This document shows positions 25,231-35,001 of a stretch of 64,000 nucleotides of DNA, in pieces. Position numbers and translations under genes: made by a program. The first letter of the stretch is position 1; the number at the start of each line of letters is the position of its first letter. Source of the stretch: Ulvibacterium sp965228935 (GTDB taxonomy: Bacteria; Bacteroidota; Bacteroidia; Flavobacteriales; Flavobacteriaceae); NCBI RefSeq assembly GCF_965228935.1, contig NZ_OZ245846.1, positions 5,208,001-5,272,000 of the forward strand. Direction: 5' to 3'. The notes under the pieces were generated by a model. That model was not told the origin of the DNA and ran no database searches. It saw only the letters and a program-made list of their open reading frames with translations.

Positions 25231-26703
25231 CTATCTACTATAATTGGGAGATTCCTTGGTAATGGTCACATCATGCGGATGGCTTTCATTGATACCGCTT
25301 GCCGTAATTTTTACAAAGCGACCCGATTCCTGCAAAGTGGCAATGTCCTTTGCACCGCAATAGCCCATTCCAGCACGAAGGCCACCGACAAACTGATGGA
25401 TGCTTTCAAACAGTTCGCCCTTATAAGGCACCCGGCCGACAATACCTTCTGGAACCAATTTTTTGATATCGTCCTCCACATCTTGGAAATATCGATCCTT
25501 GCTACCCTCCCGCATAGCCTCTACCGACCCCATGCCACGGTATGATTTAAACTTTCGGCCCTCGTAAATGATGGTCTCTCCCGGTGATTCCTTTGTACCC
25601 GCCAAAAGTGAACCGAGCATAACGGTATCCGCACCTGCGGCAATGGCCTTGGGAATATCACCGGTATATCGTATCCCACCATCGGCAATTACCGGAACAC
25701 CGCTTCCCTTTATGGCCGAAGCGACTTCCAGCACGGCGGAAAACTGTGGGAAACCGACCCCTGCCACTACCCGTGTGGTGCAAATGGAACCGGGCCCAAT
25801 ACCTACTTTTACCGCATCCGCACCGGCATCTACCAAATATTTTGCCGCTTCACCGGTAGCGATGTTGCCAACAATAGTCTCTAAATCCGGAAATTTCTTT
25901 TTGACATTCTGTAATACGGTAACCACGCCCTGCGTATGACCGTGGGCCGTATCGATAACTATGGCATCGACTCCTGCATTGACCAAGGCCTCTGCCCTTT
26001 CCACGGCATCCGGGGTAACACCTAAGGCTGCGGCAACCCTCAACCTGCCATATTTGTCCTTGTTGGCTATGGGCTTTTGCGTCAATTTTGTGATATCCCG
26101 AAAGGTAATGAGCCCAACCAACTTATAGTCCCCATCCACCACGGGCAATTTCTCTATTTTATTCTCCTGAAGAATGTCCTCTGCCTGGGCAAGGGACGTA
26201 CCCTCACCTACGGTAACCAAATTCTCGGAGGTCATGACCTCCGAAATGGGTCTATCATTATTCTTCTCAAAACGCAAATCCCTATTGGTAACGATACCTA
26301 TCAATTTTCCAGAATCGTCCACTATAGGAATACCGCCGATACTAAATTCCCGCATACTGGCCTTGGCATCCTTTACCAAAGCATTGGACGGCAATGTAAC
26401 AGGATCCAAGATCATACCGCTTTCCGCCCGTTTTACTTTACGGACCTTCATGGCCTGTTGCTCTATGGTCATGTTCTTGTGCAGAACTCCTATACCTCCC
26501 TCCTGTGCGATGGCAATGGCCATTCGGCTTTCCGTAACCGTATCCATAGCTGCGGATACTATGGGAACATTAATGGTGATATTCCGTGTAAACTTGGTCT
26601 GGATGTTTACTTCCCTTGGAAGCACTTCGGAATAGGCGGGAACCAAGAGTACGTCATCATAAGTAAGACCTTCTCCTAGAATTTTATCGTGGTGGGCTTG
26701 CAT
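25231..26703 (-). CDS. guaB: Inosine-5'-monophosphate dehydrogenase
   Basis: Converts IMP to XMP with NAD, the first committed step of GMP synthesis. The 490 aa protein has the catalytic loop GPGSICTTR near 303-311 with the active Cys, a pair of CBS domains at about 95-205 (MILDPVTLPS, then VMTSENLVTV), GGIRYTGD near 342-349, and the flap with YRGMGS. Length and order match the family. Upstream gap of 193 bp to the TonB receptor stop. guaA is not in this window. Confidence 0.98.
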   Translation of the reverse strand: MQAHHDKILGEGLTYDDVLLVPAYSEVLPREVNIQTKFTRNITINVPIVSAAMDTVTESRMAIAIAQEGGIGVLHKNMTIEQQAMKVRKVKRAESGMILDPVTLPSNALVKDAKASMREFSIGGIPIVDDSGKLIGIVTNRDLRFEKNNDRPISEVMTSENLVTVGEGTSLAQAEDILQENKIEKLPVVDGDYKLVGLITFRDITKLTQKPIANKDKYGRLRVAAALGVTPDAVERAEALVNAGVDAIVIDTAHGHTQGVVTVLQNVKKKFPDLETIVGNIATGEAAKYLVDAGADAVKVGIGPGSICTTRVVAGVGFPQFSAVLEVASAIKGSGVPVIADGGIRYTGDIPKAIAAGADTVMLGSLLAGTKESPGETIIYEGRKFKSYRGMGSVEAMREGSKDRYFQDVEDDIKKLVPEGIVGRVPYKGELFESIHQFVGGLRAGMGYCGAKDIATLQESGRFVKITASGINESHPHDVTITKESPNYSR

Positions 26704-26896
26704 GGCAATTAAGGATTAATTGCGTGCAAATGTAATGAATATATCGCTACCTACCTATTTCTAAATATTTAGGAGAGATACCCTTTCATCACTCAATAAA
26801 AATGTCTTTTCAATTCTTAAAGCCTGCACATTCATATATTTGGTATCACAATTATAGCGCCTATATTTCTCTTGGCCGGGTTGCGATAGAGCAAAT

Positions 26897-29344
26897 CTAT
26901 AGTTTCAATTGTAGGGTGGTATAAAAGGTTCTTGGCTCTGCCGGAATTATCCCTGGACCCGGGTATCCTGTTGTCCTTCTTGTAAAGTAACTATTGTCCA
27001 ATACATTATTGATGCCAGCTTCTAGTTTCCATTTCCTGTACGTGTAAGAAAGCGAGAAATCCATGATATCATAGGCCGGGATAGTCCCTACAACCCCAGC
27101 ACCAGGTTCATTGCCGAAAAGAGGTTCCGCATTCGTCGCATCTGTAAACTGATCGGAGATATAAGTATATTGTAAGCTTCCAAGCAAATTTCCGTAACCA
27201 AAATTGAGACCTGTCTTTATGTTGAATTGTGGGATAAACTCCACTTTTTTCCCCTGCACATTATTTTGATCGGACTTTGTGTATTCGGAATCTGTTAAGG
27301 CCAAGTTCATAAAGTAATTCAATTTTACTTTTTCCCGGGAAGGAACTATCCAATTTTTGAGGTTCCAATCCATAAAACCTTCAAATCCATATATGAATGC
27401 CGTACCAATATTGCCCCTTCGTCGGAATACCGAATCATCGGCAGGATCAACATCTTGAATCTCGCCAAGTCTATTGTCATACAACAAACCGAATACACTT
27501 AGGTCATAGGACAGATTGTCCTTCCATCTACCTCGGGCTCCCAAATCAGCCGTGAATCCGTCTTCATCGGTAATGTCCTCGTCTATTTGAAAGGATGGGT
27601 TTACTACCCGGATATCGTTGAACGTAACCGACCTATAATTCTGCGAAAAGTTGCCATAGAATTCCATGGATGGGGAGAGCTTATACGAAGCTCCTAGCCC
27701 TAACAGCAAAAAACCCCGTTCAAAAGTCCGGTTATCCGGCACCTCTTCATTTAATATGGGGTTACCTGCCAAATCCAATACAATATTCCTGAAACTACCT
27801 TCACTTTCGGTCTTGATGTATTCATATCTAAAACCTGGGGTAAGTGAAAACCTTTTGGAAAAGTTGAAGATATTCTCTCCGAAAACAACTAGGTTTAGAT
27901 TGGGAAAGTCAAATTGTGATTGTCTTTCATAATTTGGAAAATCGGTATCCGCAAAAGTAAAATCTGCCGTATCGGCAAGACTTCCCGGCCCCTGCCTTTG
28001 ATCGTTATTGGACTGGTAGTACTTTGACCCTATTAAGAAAACGGCGTCCTTTGAGCCAACGCGATATCTGGTCAGTAATCGTGTTTCCGCCCCCCAGTTA
28101 TGAAAATTATCGACCAACAATTCCCTAGGTTCATTTATGTCATCGTCCTGTGAAACCCGATTAGTCCTAAAACCCAACGCCTTTCTTGAAGCATCCAAAG
28201 TGAATAGATTTAGGCTAAAATCGGTTTTTACGGAAAATGCATGGTCCAGACGTAACGAGAACAATTTCCAATCCACATTGAACCAATTTCGGCTTCGATT
28301 GCTAAAGGTAGGATCTTCCAAAAACTGGGCATCGGTCAATCCTCCCGGTTGCTTGGCCAAATAATTCAAAAGAGTAGCTTCAAAGGTCAACTTGGTCTTC
28401 CGGGTAAGTTGATATCCGAAATGTCCAAAGTAATTTCTACTGTTAAAATTGGAATTGGGCCGAAATCCGTTACCTTCCTTATAGTTGAAATAGGTATAAT
28501 ATGAAAACTTGCCCAGAGTGCCGCTTAGGCTATTGAAACTTGTCAATAAATCAAAGGATCCCAAGGTCTGCCTGGATACCCATTCTATTTTTTTATTTGG
28601 ATTCGGTTGTTTGAACTTAAAATTGATAAGTCCGCCAAACTGTGGCCCATATTGCAAGGAGGCCGCCCCACGTACTACTTGGATTTCTCGCAAGGCTTCG
28701 GCTGGCGGGGTGTAGTAGCTTTCCGGATAACCCAGGGCATCCGCACTGATATCGTAACCATTTTGACGCACATTGAAGTTGGCCGTGCGGTTGGGATCCA
28801 ACCCCCTACCTCCTATGTTCAATTGCAGTCCGGCATCGCCATAGTCATAGATATTGAGCCCGACCACTTGATTGTAGATTTGCCTTGCATTGCTAGCCGC
28901 CAAATTTCCGGTAATATTATCCAAAAGCACTACCTCGCTCTTCTTTCCGGCATAAATGGCCGTACCCTCTACTTTCTTTAATTGTTTTAGGGCAAAAATC
29001 CGCTCCCGTTGTTGGGTTATCACCACTTCGGAAAGTTGTTCCCCCAACGATTCCAACTTCAGGTTCATTGTACTATTCCCCGAAATGGAGATTGTCTTTT
29101 CCAAAACCCGAAATCCATAGCCAAATGCCATGAGATTGTAATCGCCCGCTGGAATATCATTGAAAGAATAACTACCCTGGGTATCGGTTTTCACCAAACG
29201 TTCCAATTCGGCAAGATATACTTCTACATCAGCAATTACCCCGTTATCCGTATTGGTCACTTTACCTGTCAAGGTATGTTGTGCATGACTCAATGATATG
29301 GAAAAAACCAATGCCGCGAATATGCTAAATTCCTTTAATGTCAT
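26897..29344 (-). CDS. TonB-dependent outer membrane receptor (FecA-like, metal/siderophore type)
   Basis: An 815 aa receptor: signal peptide ending SHAQ, an N-terminal carboxypeptidase-like Ig domain at about 22-105 (GKVTNTDNGVIADVEVYL, DIPAGDYNL), a plug at about 110-260 with RTANFNVRQNGYDISADALGYPES and IQVVRGAASLQYG, and a 22-strand barrel ending in the aromatic TLQLKL. The FecA-like plug and association with imelysin suggest uptake of iron or iron-chelates. It starts inside the HTTM gene (20 bp overlap) and is the last gene of the four-gene set. Confidence 0.93.
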   Translation of the reverse strand: MTLKEFSIFAALVFSISLSHAQHTLTGKVTNTDNGVIADVEVYLAELERLVKTDTQGSYSFNDIPAGDYNLMAFGYGFRVLEKTISISGNSTMNLKLESLGEQLSEVVITQQRERIFALKQLKKVEGTAIYAGKKSEVVLLDNITGNLAASNARQIYNQVVGLNIYDYGDAGLQLNIGGRGLDPNRTANFNVRQNGYDISADALGYPESYYTPPAEALREIQVVRGAASLQYGPQFGGLINFKFKQPNPNKKIEWVSRQTLGSFDLLTSFNSLSGTLGKFSYYTYFNYKEGNGFRPNSNFNSRNYFGHFGYQLTRKTKLTFEATLLNYLAKQPGGLTDAQFLEDPTFSNRSRNWFNVDWKLFSLRLDHAFSVKTDFSLNLFTLDASRKALGFRTNRVSQDDDINEPRELLVDNFHNWGAETRLLTRYRVGSKDAVFLIGSKYYQSNNDQRQGPGSLADTADFTFADTDFPNYERQSQFDFPNLNLVVFGENIFNFSKRFSLTPGFRYEYIKTESEGSFRNIVLDLAGNPILNEEVPDNRTFERGFLLLGLGASYKLSPSMEFYGNFSQNYRSVTFNDIRVVNPSFQIDEDITDEDGFTADLGARGRWKDNLSYDLSVFGLLYDNRLGEIQDVDPADDSVFRRRGNIGTAFIYGFEGFMDWNLKNWIVPSREKVKLNYFMNLALTDSEYTKSDQNNVQGKKVEFIPQFNIKTGLNFGYGNLLGSLQYTYISDQFTDATNAEPLFGNEPGAGVVGTIPAYDIMDFSLSYTYRKWKLEAGINNVLDNSYFTRRTTGYPGPGIIPAEPRTFYTTLQLKL

Positions 29345-30692
29345 CCGTAAATGGTAAAATCCAACTTTTGTGTTTAAATGAGTCCCTTTGTTTGGTCAAA
29401 TCAACTTTAGGGTCAATGAAGGGTTTGCTTAGACGACCGTTAAGAGCAACCTGACTTTCCACATAAATCTCTATGTCCCGCAATCCTTCCTTCTCGTAAT
29501 GCTGCTTTAAATGATGGGCATATTCCAAAATGAAATCTGGTTGAAAGGCCATTTGTTTTTCTTGAAATGGGGTTAAAAAATCGGTGTTGTCCACATAGAA
29601 CCAACGCCCTGTTTCACCATCAACGACCTTGAACTGGGCATAACCTGATTTTTCCATCAACATAACGCGCCAGGAGAATCGATAACCTTCCTCGGTCCAG
29701 AACAATTCCCCGGGATACAATAGATATCGAAAGGGAAAAAGCAATTGGAACCCAAAAAAAAGGATAAGTATGCCTGCGGTCAATTTTTTAGGTAAAATAG
29801 GACTGTGACCCCAAATCCTACCGTTATTAAAATGCTCTTTTCCTATTCGTAATATTCGGCCTAAACCAGATAGAATCCGTTTATGAAGGCTAGCATCAAA
29901 AAATATCAAAGCGGATACGATCATGATATAAGGAAACATACCTATAGGGAACAAAATACGCGTCACTACATGAAAGAAAATAACCAATGTGAAAGCCACT
30001 ATTCGCGTTCTTCGATATAATAGTAAGAATGGAATGGCCAGGTCATATAATGCCCCGCCCCAACTAAAGGCATAGGCCAACCATTCCTGGTGCACCCAAT
30101 TGCCCAACAACGGAATGCTAAATTTGGCAGGTAGCCATATCTTGAGAGGCAAGGCCTCCAACATCCAATCCGAGTTCAATTTGGCGAGGCCCGCATAAAA
30201 ATAGACGATAGCCAAAAGTAGTTTTACGCTGTTTATGGTCCAGACCGGCACATACTGATATCTTATGCTTTTGTTCCGTAAGGCATCCAAAGAAAAGTAG
30301 GCATTGGCCGGAAGGAAGAACATTAGAAAACTGAGAGCACTTATGAAATAGTAATGGTTAAGATAGGTGGTCTTGTCCATTAATTCTATGTACGTAAAGC
30401 TTAGGAAAAAGATTCCAATGGCCCAGCGATATTTGTAGCCCAATGCTACCAAAATGGCAGAAAACCCGCATACCACAAATAAAAGATACGTATAGACCCC
30501 CAGTGGTCTTACCCATTCAAAGCCATAGTAGGAAAAGAAAAATCGGGGATCGATATACAGCTTGCCAATCCAGCCGTAACTCCAAAAGCGTACGATGCTC
30601 AAAAACATCATAAGCCCGAACATAATACGAAAGACCGCCAAAGGGGCGGCCTCTACTGGTTCTGTAAGATATTTTTTGAGATTTGCGTTCAT
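29325..30692 (-). CDS. HTTM-domain membrane protein (vitamin-K-dependent gamma-carboxylase-like)
   Basis: A 455 aa integral membrane protein with about five to six spans in residues 15-290, then a soluble C-terminal part. Signatures are MDKTTYLNHYYF near 105-116, YFYAGLAKL at 164-172 and SWGGALYDLAIPFLLL near 204-220. K171 in AGLAKLNSDW aligns with the catalytic lysine of human gamma-glutamyl carboxylase (AGVKKLDADW), so carboxylase-type chemistry is possible, although bacterial members are mostly uncharacterised. It sits between imelysin (4-nt spacing) and the TonB receptor (overlap), so it works with them. No vitamin K cycle gene is seen here. Confidence 0.85.
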   Translation of the reverse strand: MNANLKKYLTEPVEAAPLAVFRIMFGLMMFLSIVRFWSYGWIGKLYIDPRFFFSYYGFEWVRPLGVYTYLLFVVCGFSAILVALGYKYRWAIGIFFLSFTYIELMDKTTYLNHYYFISALSFLMFFLPANAYFSLDALRNKSIRYQYVPVWTINSVKLLLAIVYFYAGLAKLNSDWMLEALPLKIWLPAKFSIPLLGNWVHQEWLAYAFSWGGALYDLAIPFLLLYRRTRIVAFTLVIFFHVVTRILFPIGMFPYIMIVSALIFFDASLHKRILSGLGRILRIGKEHFNNGRIWGHSPILPKKLTAGILILFFGFQLLFPFRYLLYPGELFWTEEGYRFSWRVMLMEKSGYAQFKVVDGETGRWFYVDNTDFLTPFQEKQMAFQPDFILEYAHHLKQHYEKEGLRDIEIYVESQVALNGRLSKPFIDPKVDLTKQRDSFKHKSWILPFTDDIKGI

Positions 30693-30695
30693 GGG

Positions 30696-31832
30696 CTAAT
30701 CCCCGTCGGCATCTACAAAATCGATACTGATGCTCATGGCGGAGACCATATCCACCTTCAGCAAAGGTACGGCCCGTTGGACCTCATCATAGGCTTGCAA
30801 CATATTGGTCGGTGGGGTGTTGTCCGCTATCTCAGACCGGAAAGTACCCAAACCGCTAACCGATTCCCGAGCGGCATCGAATTGATCATTGATAACCTTA
30901 TTAAGGTCCTCACCTTCCTTAAGCGTGTTTAAGGCATCCAAATAGGAAGCCAGACCTTCCCCGGTCGTAGACGAGGCGAAATGCCGTCCGTTAAAAAAAT
31001 CCTGTGCCGCGTCCAAACCTTCCAAGAAGAGTTGTTTTGAAACATCACCTTTGTGATAGGCCTCTACGTTTTCAGGTATTGGGGTACCGGAGAAGACACC
31101 TAGGGGAATTCCCATCTTTCCCGCCCGTAGAAACTTCTCATAGTAAAAAATGTAGTCATTGACATAGCGGTCCACCGAGGCAGTTGAAGAGGATCCGTCA
31201 TTGTTTACAAAGGTATCCCGATAACCTTCTTTCCAATCTGAAAGTACGGTATTTGAAAGTTGCTGCATATCGGCCAGAACGGCTTCCACATAGGCTATGT
31301 AATTGTCCTTACTGGCTACGTCATTGTATTTGGATATGATATCGGCATCCGAGTCCCCAAGACCATTGATCAAGTAGTCCAATGCCGGAAAACCCTTTGT
31401 ATCCCGGTTGGAGGACAAGGTGAGGTCATAGTCACCGGAAGCCACATGCTCCTCGACCTTGGCAAAATCAACGGGGTAGATATTTAGGTTCAATCGTAGT
31501 CCAACGTTTTCGGCCGGACCAATCTCAAACATGTCAACCCGTTGCCAGACCAGATATGCATCTAGCCAAGCGGTACGAAAAGCCACAAGATTGGCTTCAT
31601 TGGAATCTTGTTTAAAGCTATCGAAGGCACTCTGTAGCTCGGTCAATTCATTGGTGAATGCTTCGTATCCGGGAATAATGATATTGTCCGCCCAATTGGC
31701 CAACATAGGTGCCCGCTCGAAATTTTGCGTCGGTGGTCCGGGATCAACATCATCGCTCATCGTTGTTCCGTTATCCGAGGAACATCCCCACAGCATTACC
31801 AAAACCGCAACAAGTCCTAAAAAGTGCTTCAT
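30696..31832 (-). CDS. Imelysin-family lipoprotein
   Basis: A 378 aa lipoprotein with lipobox MLWGC (C17). Two helical-bundle halves follow: FERAPMLANWADNIIIPGY near 38-56 is the conserved first helix, and FEIGPAEN near 102-109 is shared with iron-regulated imelysins. The canonical GxHxxE is here GFPALD at 147-152, so the metal-ligand His and Glu are changed. Members are linked to iron uptake (EfeO/IrpA-type). It begins 110 bp after the DUF4856 gene and ends 3 bp before HTTM. Confidence 0.9.
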   Translation of the reverse strand: MKHFLGLVAVLVMLWGCSSDNGTTMSDDVDPGPPTQNFERAPMLANWADNIIIPGYEAFTNELTELQSAFDSFKQDSNEANLVAFRTAWLDAYLVWQRVDMFEIGPAENVGLRLNLNIYPVDFAKVEEHVASGDYDLTLSSNRDTKGFPALDYLINGLGDSDADIISKYNDVASKDNYIAYVEAVLADMQQLSNTVLSDWKEGYRDTFVNNDGSSSTASVDRYVNDYIFYYEKFLRAGKMGIPLGVFSGTPIPENVEAYHKGDVSKQLFLEGLDAAQDFFNGRHFASSTTGEGLASYLDALNTLKEGEDLNKVINDQFDAARESVSGLGTFRSEIADNTPPTNMLQAYDEVQRAVPLLKVDMVSAMSISIDFVDADGD

Positions 31833-31942
31833 TCTTATTTTTATTTATTCCAATTAAGTTTTGCAAAAGTATAAAAAGTGCCGTATTCACACAGGAGAAA
31901 CAGCACTTTTTATTAACATGAAAACAGTTTTAAATCCGTACG

Positions 31943-33244
31943 TTAACTTCCGGCCTGTTCCACGGTAAAATCAAAGCGTTCCGCTATGGCCTCCGAAATG
32001 GCATCCAATGTCTCACCGGTTACATCCCAAAGCCCATTTTCACCATCATCCATTAAGTCGACCAAAAAGGCATCCACCTCGGCTTTTGAAAAATAGGGCT
32101 CATCTGTACCAGGTTTTCTTGTAAATTGTAGACTATAGATAAATCCATATCCTTCGGAGAAATCATGGAAGGCTCCACCAAAATCCGGTGTCTCTTGATC
32201 CAAGGCATTCTTGCCTTGCTGCAGATAATACACCGAACGAATACCGATAATCTCGGAAATCTTTTCTTGGATAATTTCGGCCTGTTCATCCCTTACATCA
32301 TATTCCTGGGCTACTATTGCTGCGCGGCCTAGTTTGAAAGCCTCGAAAATCTCTTCCGCTATACCGGCAAAATCATCGTCACCCTCTACCCTGCCTATAT
32401 ACTTGTTCAAAAAACTATCCGCTCCCAAATCGGCATTGGGATCTGAAGGATCGGCATTTAGACCATAAACATAACCGTAGGCCTCATCCCATTTGTGTTC
32501 CATTTTTGTATAGGTCTCACCTTCCTCCACGGTTCCAGCATCATTATTGGCACGGTTATCCCCTTCGTCCAATATGGCAGGACTCAGGTAATGGTTCAAT
32601 GCCTGGTCAGCTGCTAGGGCACCTATCAATCCCTTGTTGAACAATTGATTGTATTCCAGGCCCTTCGCACTTATGTAGCGCGTAGAAGACCCATCGGCGA
32701 TCTGACCTGCCGCACCGGCTACTGCTGCCACCTCCCAATTTGGAAATACCTCCACTACCTGAGCGTTGATCCATGAATCGAAATCGGCGCGTATCAAGGC
32801 TTGATCTGTGGCATTTGAAGCAAAATAATCGGCTGATGCAGCTGTTTTACTTCGAATGTTCTTATCGGAAGCATTAAGATCTGTATTGTCAAAATTCGAT
32901 TCACCTTCCATATGGGCAAACATAGCGTTCAATTGCTCCGTTGTACTGGTATTGTCCATAAATACAGCTAATATCTCATCACCCATAAGCAAACGTGTAG
33001 TCTGTCCGCCAAAATAAACCGTAGATTCCCCATTCCGTTCAAAAGTATAGTTGTCAGGATTTTCTATCGCTGTTTCACAGGGCGTACAAGACCCACCACA
33101 ATCGACCCCGGTCTCATCCCCGTTTTGTTGGTTATCATCACAGGTGGCGACCGGATCCGACATTTCATTTCCATTATCGTCACTTGAACAGGCAACAAAA
33201 AATGAGACCGTAGTAAATAAGAAAAGTAGCTTTCTAAAAGACAT
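31943..33244 (-). CDS. DUF4856-family lipoprotein
   Basis: A 433 aa lipoprotein with lipobox FFVAC (C19), a Cys-rich NGDETGVDCGGSCTPCE linker at about 40-56 common in Bacteroidota surface lipoproteins, and a DUF4856 domain beginning NYTFERNGESTVYFGGQT. Residues near 155-330 are helical and imelysin-like in style. Molecular function unknown; its regular association with imelysin and TonB receptors suggests an extracellular or outer-membrane metal-binding partner. It is the first gene of the set and has an AT-rich palindrome upstream at 33318-33332. Confidence 0.85.
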   Translation of the reverse strand: MSFRKLLFLFTTVSFFVACSSDDNGNEMSDPVATCDDNQQNGDETGVDCGGSCTPCETAIENPDNYTFERNGESTVYFGGQTTRLLMGDEILAVFMDNTSTTEQLNAMFAHMEGESNFDNTDLNASDKNIRSKTAASADYFASNATDQALIRADFDSWINAQVVEVFPNWEVAAVAGAAGQIADGSSTRYISAKGLEYNQLFNKGLIGALAADQALNHYLSPAILDEGDNRANNDAGTVEEGETYTKMEHKWDEAYGYVYGLNADPSDPNADLGADSFLNKYIGRVEGDDDFAGIAEEIFEAFKLGRAAIVAQEYDVRDEQAEIIQEKISEIIGIRSVYYLQQGKNALDQETPDFGGAFHDFSEGYGFIYSLQFTRKPGTDEPYFSKAEVDAFLVDLMDDGENGLWDVTGETLDAISEAIAERFDFTVEQAGS

Positions 33245-33317
33245 TTGATATATTTATTTAGATTAGTTATAAATAATTTATGTGCGAAAATAAATGCTGC
33301 TTCTGAATTTGCAAAGT

Positions 33318-33332
33318 ATTATTTAAAATAAT
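33318..33332. promoter_or_regulatory. AT-rich 7-1-7 palindrome upstream of the imelysin operon
   Basis: ATTATTT-A-AAATAAT is a perfect inverted repeat apart from its central base, 74 bp upstream of the DUF4856 start. The 7-1-7 geometry is that of Fur-type operators. The region is AT-rich, so chance occurrence is possible. Confidence 0.35.
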
Positions 33333-33400
33333 TCTAAATAAAGCTAAAGATTTAACATTTGGCTAATGCTACAAATGGCCCAAAAGGTATTTTTTTGGAA

Positions 33401-34267
33401 TTAATGATATGTGGAAAAAAGTTCAGTGGCCTTATTAAATGCCGACTCAAAAGCCATCCAATTCACTCGGGTATCTACTTTTAGCGACGTAAAATGCGAA
33501 AGCATTTTCTCGGTAGGCATGTTGCCGGTAAGCTCATCCTTGGCCATAGGACAACCCCCAAAGCCTTGTACGGCGCCATCAAATCTACGGCAACCGGCTT
33601 TAAAAGCGGCATCTACCTTTTCATGCCATTTGGAAGGAGTGGTATGCAGGTGCGCTCCGAATTCAATATCTGGATATTTTGGAATAAGGTTGGAGAAAAG
33701 ATACTTTATGGTTTCCGGCGTGGAAGTCCCTACCGTATCCGACAACGACAGTATCCGCACACCCATATCCGCCAATTTTTCTGTCCATTCCCCCACAATC
33801 TGAACATCCCATGGATCTCCATACGGATTACCGAACCCCATGGAAATATAAGTGACCACTTCCTTATGGGATGTATTGGCGATATCCAGAATCTCCTTTA
33901 GGGTTTCCACCGATTGCGCAATGGTCTTATGGGTATTTCTCATTTGGAAATTTTCTGAAATGGAAAACGGGTAACCCAGATAATCTATCTTTTTGTGCTT
34001 GCTAGCGTCTTGGGCTCCCCTGACGTTGGCAACAATGGCCAATAGCTTACTTTTTGTTTTGGACAAATCCAATTTGGAAAGTACCTGGGCGGTATCGGTC
34101 ATTTGTGGAATGGCCTTGGGAGATACGAAGCTTCCGAAATCGATGGTATCAAATCCGCACCCTAAAAGGGACTGTATATACCTTACCTTTTGATTCGTTG
34201 GAATGAAGGTCTTGATGCCCTGCATGGCATCCCTAGGACATTCGATTATCTTGACCTGTTCGGACAT
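33401..34267 (-). CDS. mvaB: Hydroxymethylglutaryl-CoA lyase
   Basis: Cleaves HMG-CoA to acetyl-CoA and acetoacetate, last step of leucine breakdown. The 288 aa TIM-barrel protein has the substrate motif ECPRDAMQ at 9-16, metal-ligand GAHLHTTP near 205-212, and the Cys loop GFGGCPMAKDELTGN near 237-251. The usual leading segment is close to VxIxExxRDGxQ. Length is standard. Its neighbours (LysE exporter and the DUF4856 set) suggest no operon with other leucine genes in this window. Confidence 0.92.
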   Translation of the reverse strand: MSEQVKIIECPRDAMQGIKTFIPTNQKVRYIQSLLGCGFDTIDFGSFVSPKAIPQMTDTAQVLSKLDLSKTKSKLLAIVANVRGAQDASKHKKIDYLGYPFSISENFQMRNTHKTIAQSVETLKEILDIANTSHKEVVTYISMGFGNPYGDPWDVQIVGEWTEKLADMGVRILSLSDTVGTSTPETIKYLFSNLIPKYPDIEFGAHLHTTPSKWHEKVDAAFKAGCRRFDGAVQGFGGCPMAKDELTGNMPTEKMLSHFTSLKVDTRVNWMAFESAFNKATELFSTYH

Positions 34268-34297
34268 ATTGTTTAAATACCAACACCAAAATTAGCA

Positions 34298-34921
34298 CTA
34301 TTTATCCGATAACAATATATAGAGCCCAATACCAACAAAAACCAATATTTGCAACCATTTTAGGGCTATTCCAACATTGGGGTTTCCAAACAGATACCTT
34401 GAAATGCTCCCAGCAAGAATTGCAATCAAACCAAAAATGGAAAAGGATACCAAAATAAAAAGAAGGCCCAGAATATAGAACTGGGTTGCCGTACCCAATT
34501 CCTCACTGAACAGAAATGCCGGAAAAAAGGCCAAAAAAAAGATAGTCACTTTAGGATTCAAAACATTCATAATAAATCCTTGCTTAAATAGCTGCATCAA
34601 ACTCTTCTTGGGCACTCCCGTATCCGATATTTTTAAAGAGCCACTACGAAGAACTTTAAAGGCAAGGTAAAACAGATACAATGCCCCAAACAACTTAATG
34701 CCAAAAAAGAGTTGATCGTTACCTTTAATAATTGCCGATACGCCAAGGGCCAACAAGGTGGTATGTACCAGACAACCGGACATAAGGCCTGCAGAAGTGG
34801 CCAGACCATATTTTTTGCCATGAACCATACCTTGCATGAGCACATAGACATTATCCGGTCCCGGAGAAACTGCCAAAGCCGCGGTGGCCCCGATAAAAGC
34901 AAACAAAACTTCGTAATCCAA
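34298..34921 (-). CDS. LysE-family amino acid/metabolite exporter
   Basis: A 207 aa inner-membrane protein with six hydrophobic spans; the first has AVSPGPDNVYV near 18-28, the family signature. It may export amino acids or homoserine lactone-like molecules; the substrate cannot be told. The start codon is TTG 34921, chosen because TAA lies two codons upstream and no ATG fits. It begins 80 bp before the Dabb gene (divergent). Confidence 0.9.
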   Translation of the reverse strand: MDYEVLFAFIGATAALAVSPGPDNVYVLMQGMVHGKKYGLATSAGLMSGCLVHTTLLALGVSAIIKGNDQLFFGIKLFGALYLFYLAFKVLRSGSLKISDTGVPKKSLMQLFKQGFIMNVLNPKVTIFFLAFFPAFLFSEELGTATQFYILGLLFILVSFSIFGLIAILAGSISRYLFGNPNVGIALKWLQILVFVGIGLYILLSDK

Positions 34922-35001
34922 GGCTTAGGTTTTGAAATCGAAAAATACGAATTCCCCGGACTAAAGTTTAATTTTTATATCTTACCGGCAAAATAGAGAA
35001 A

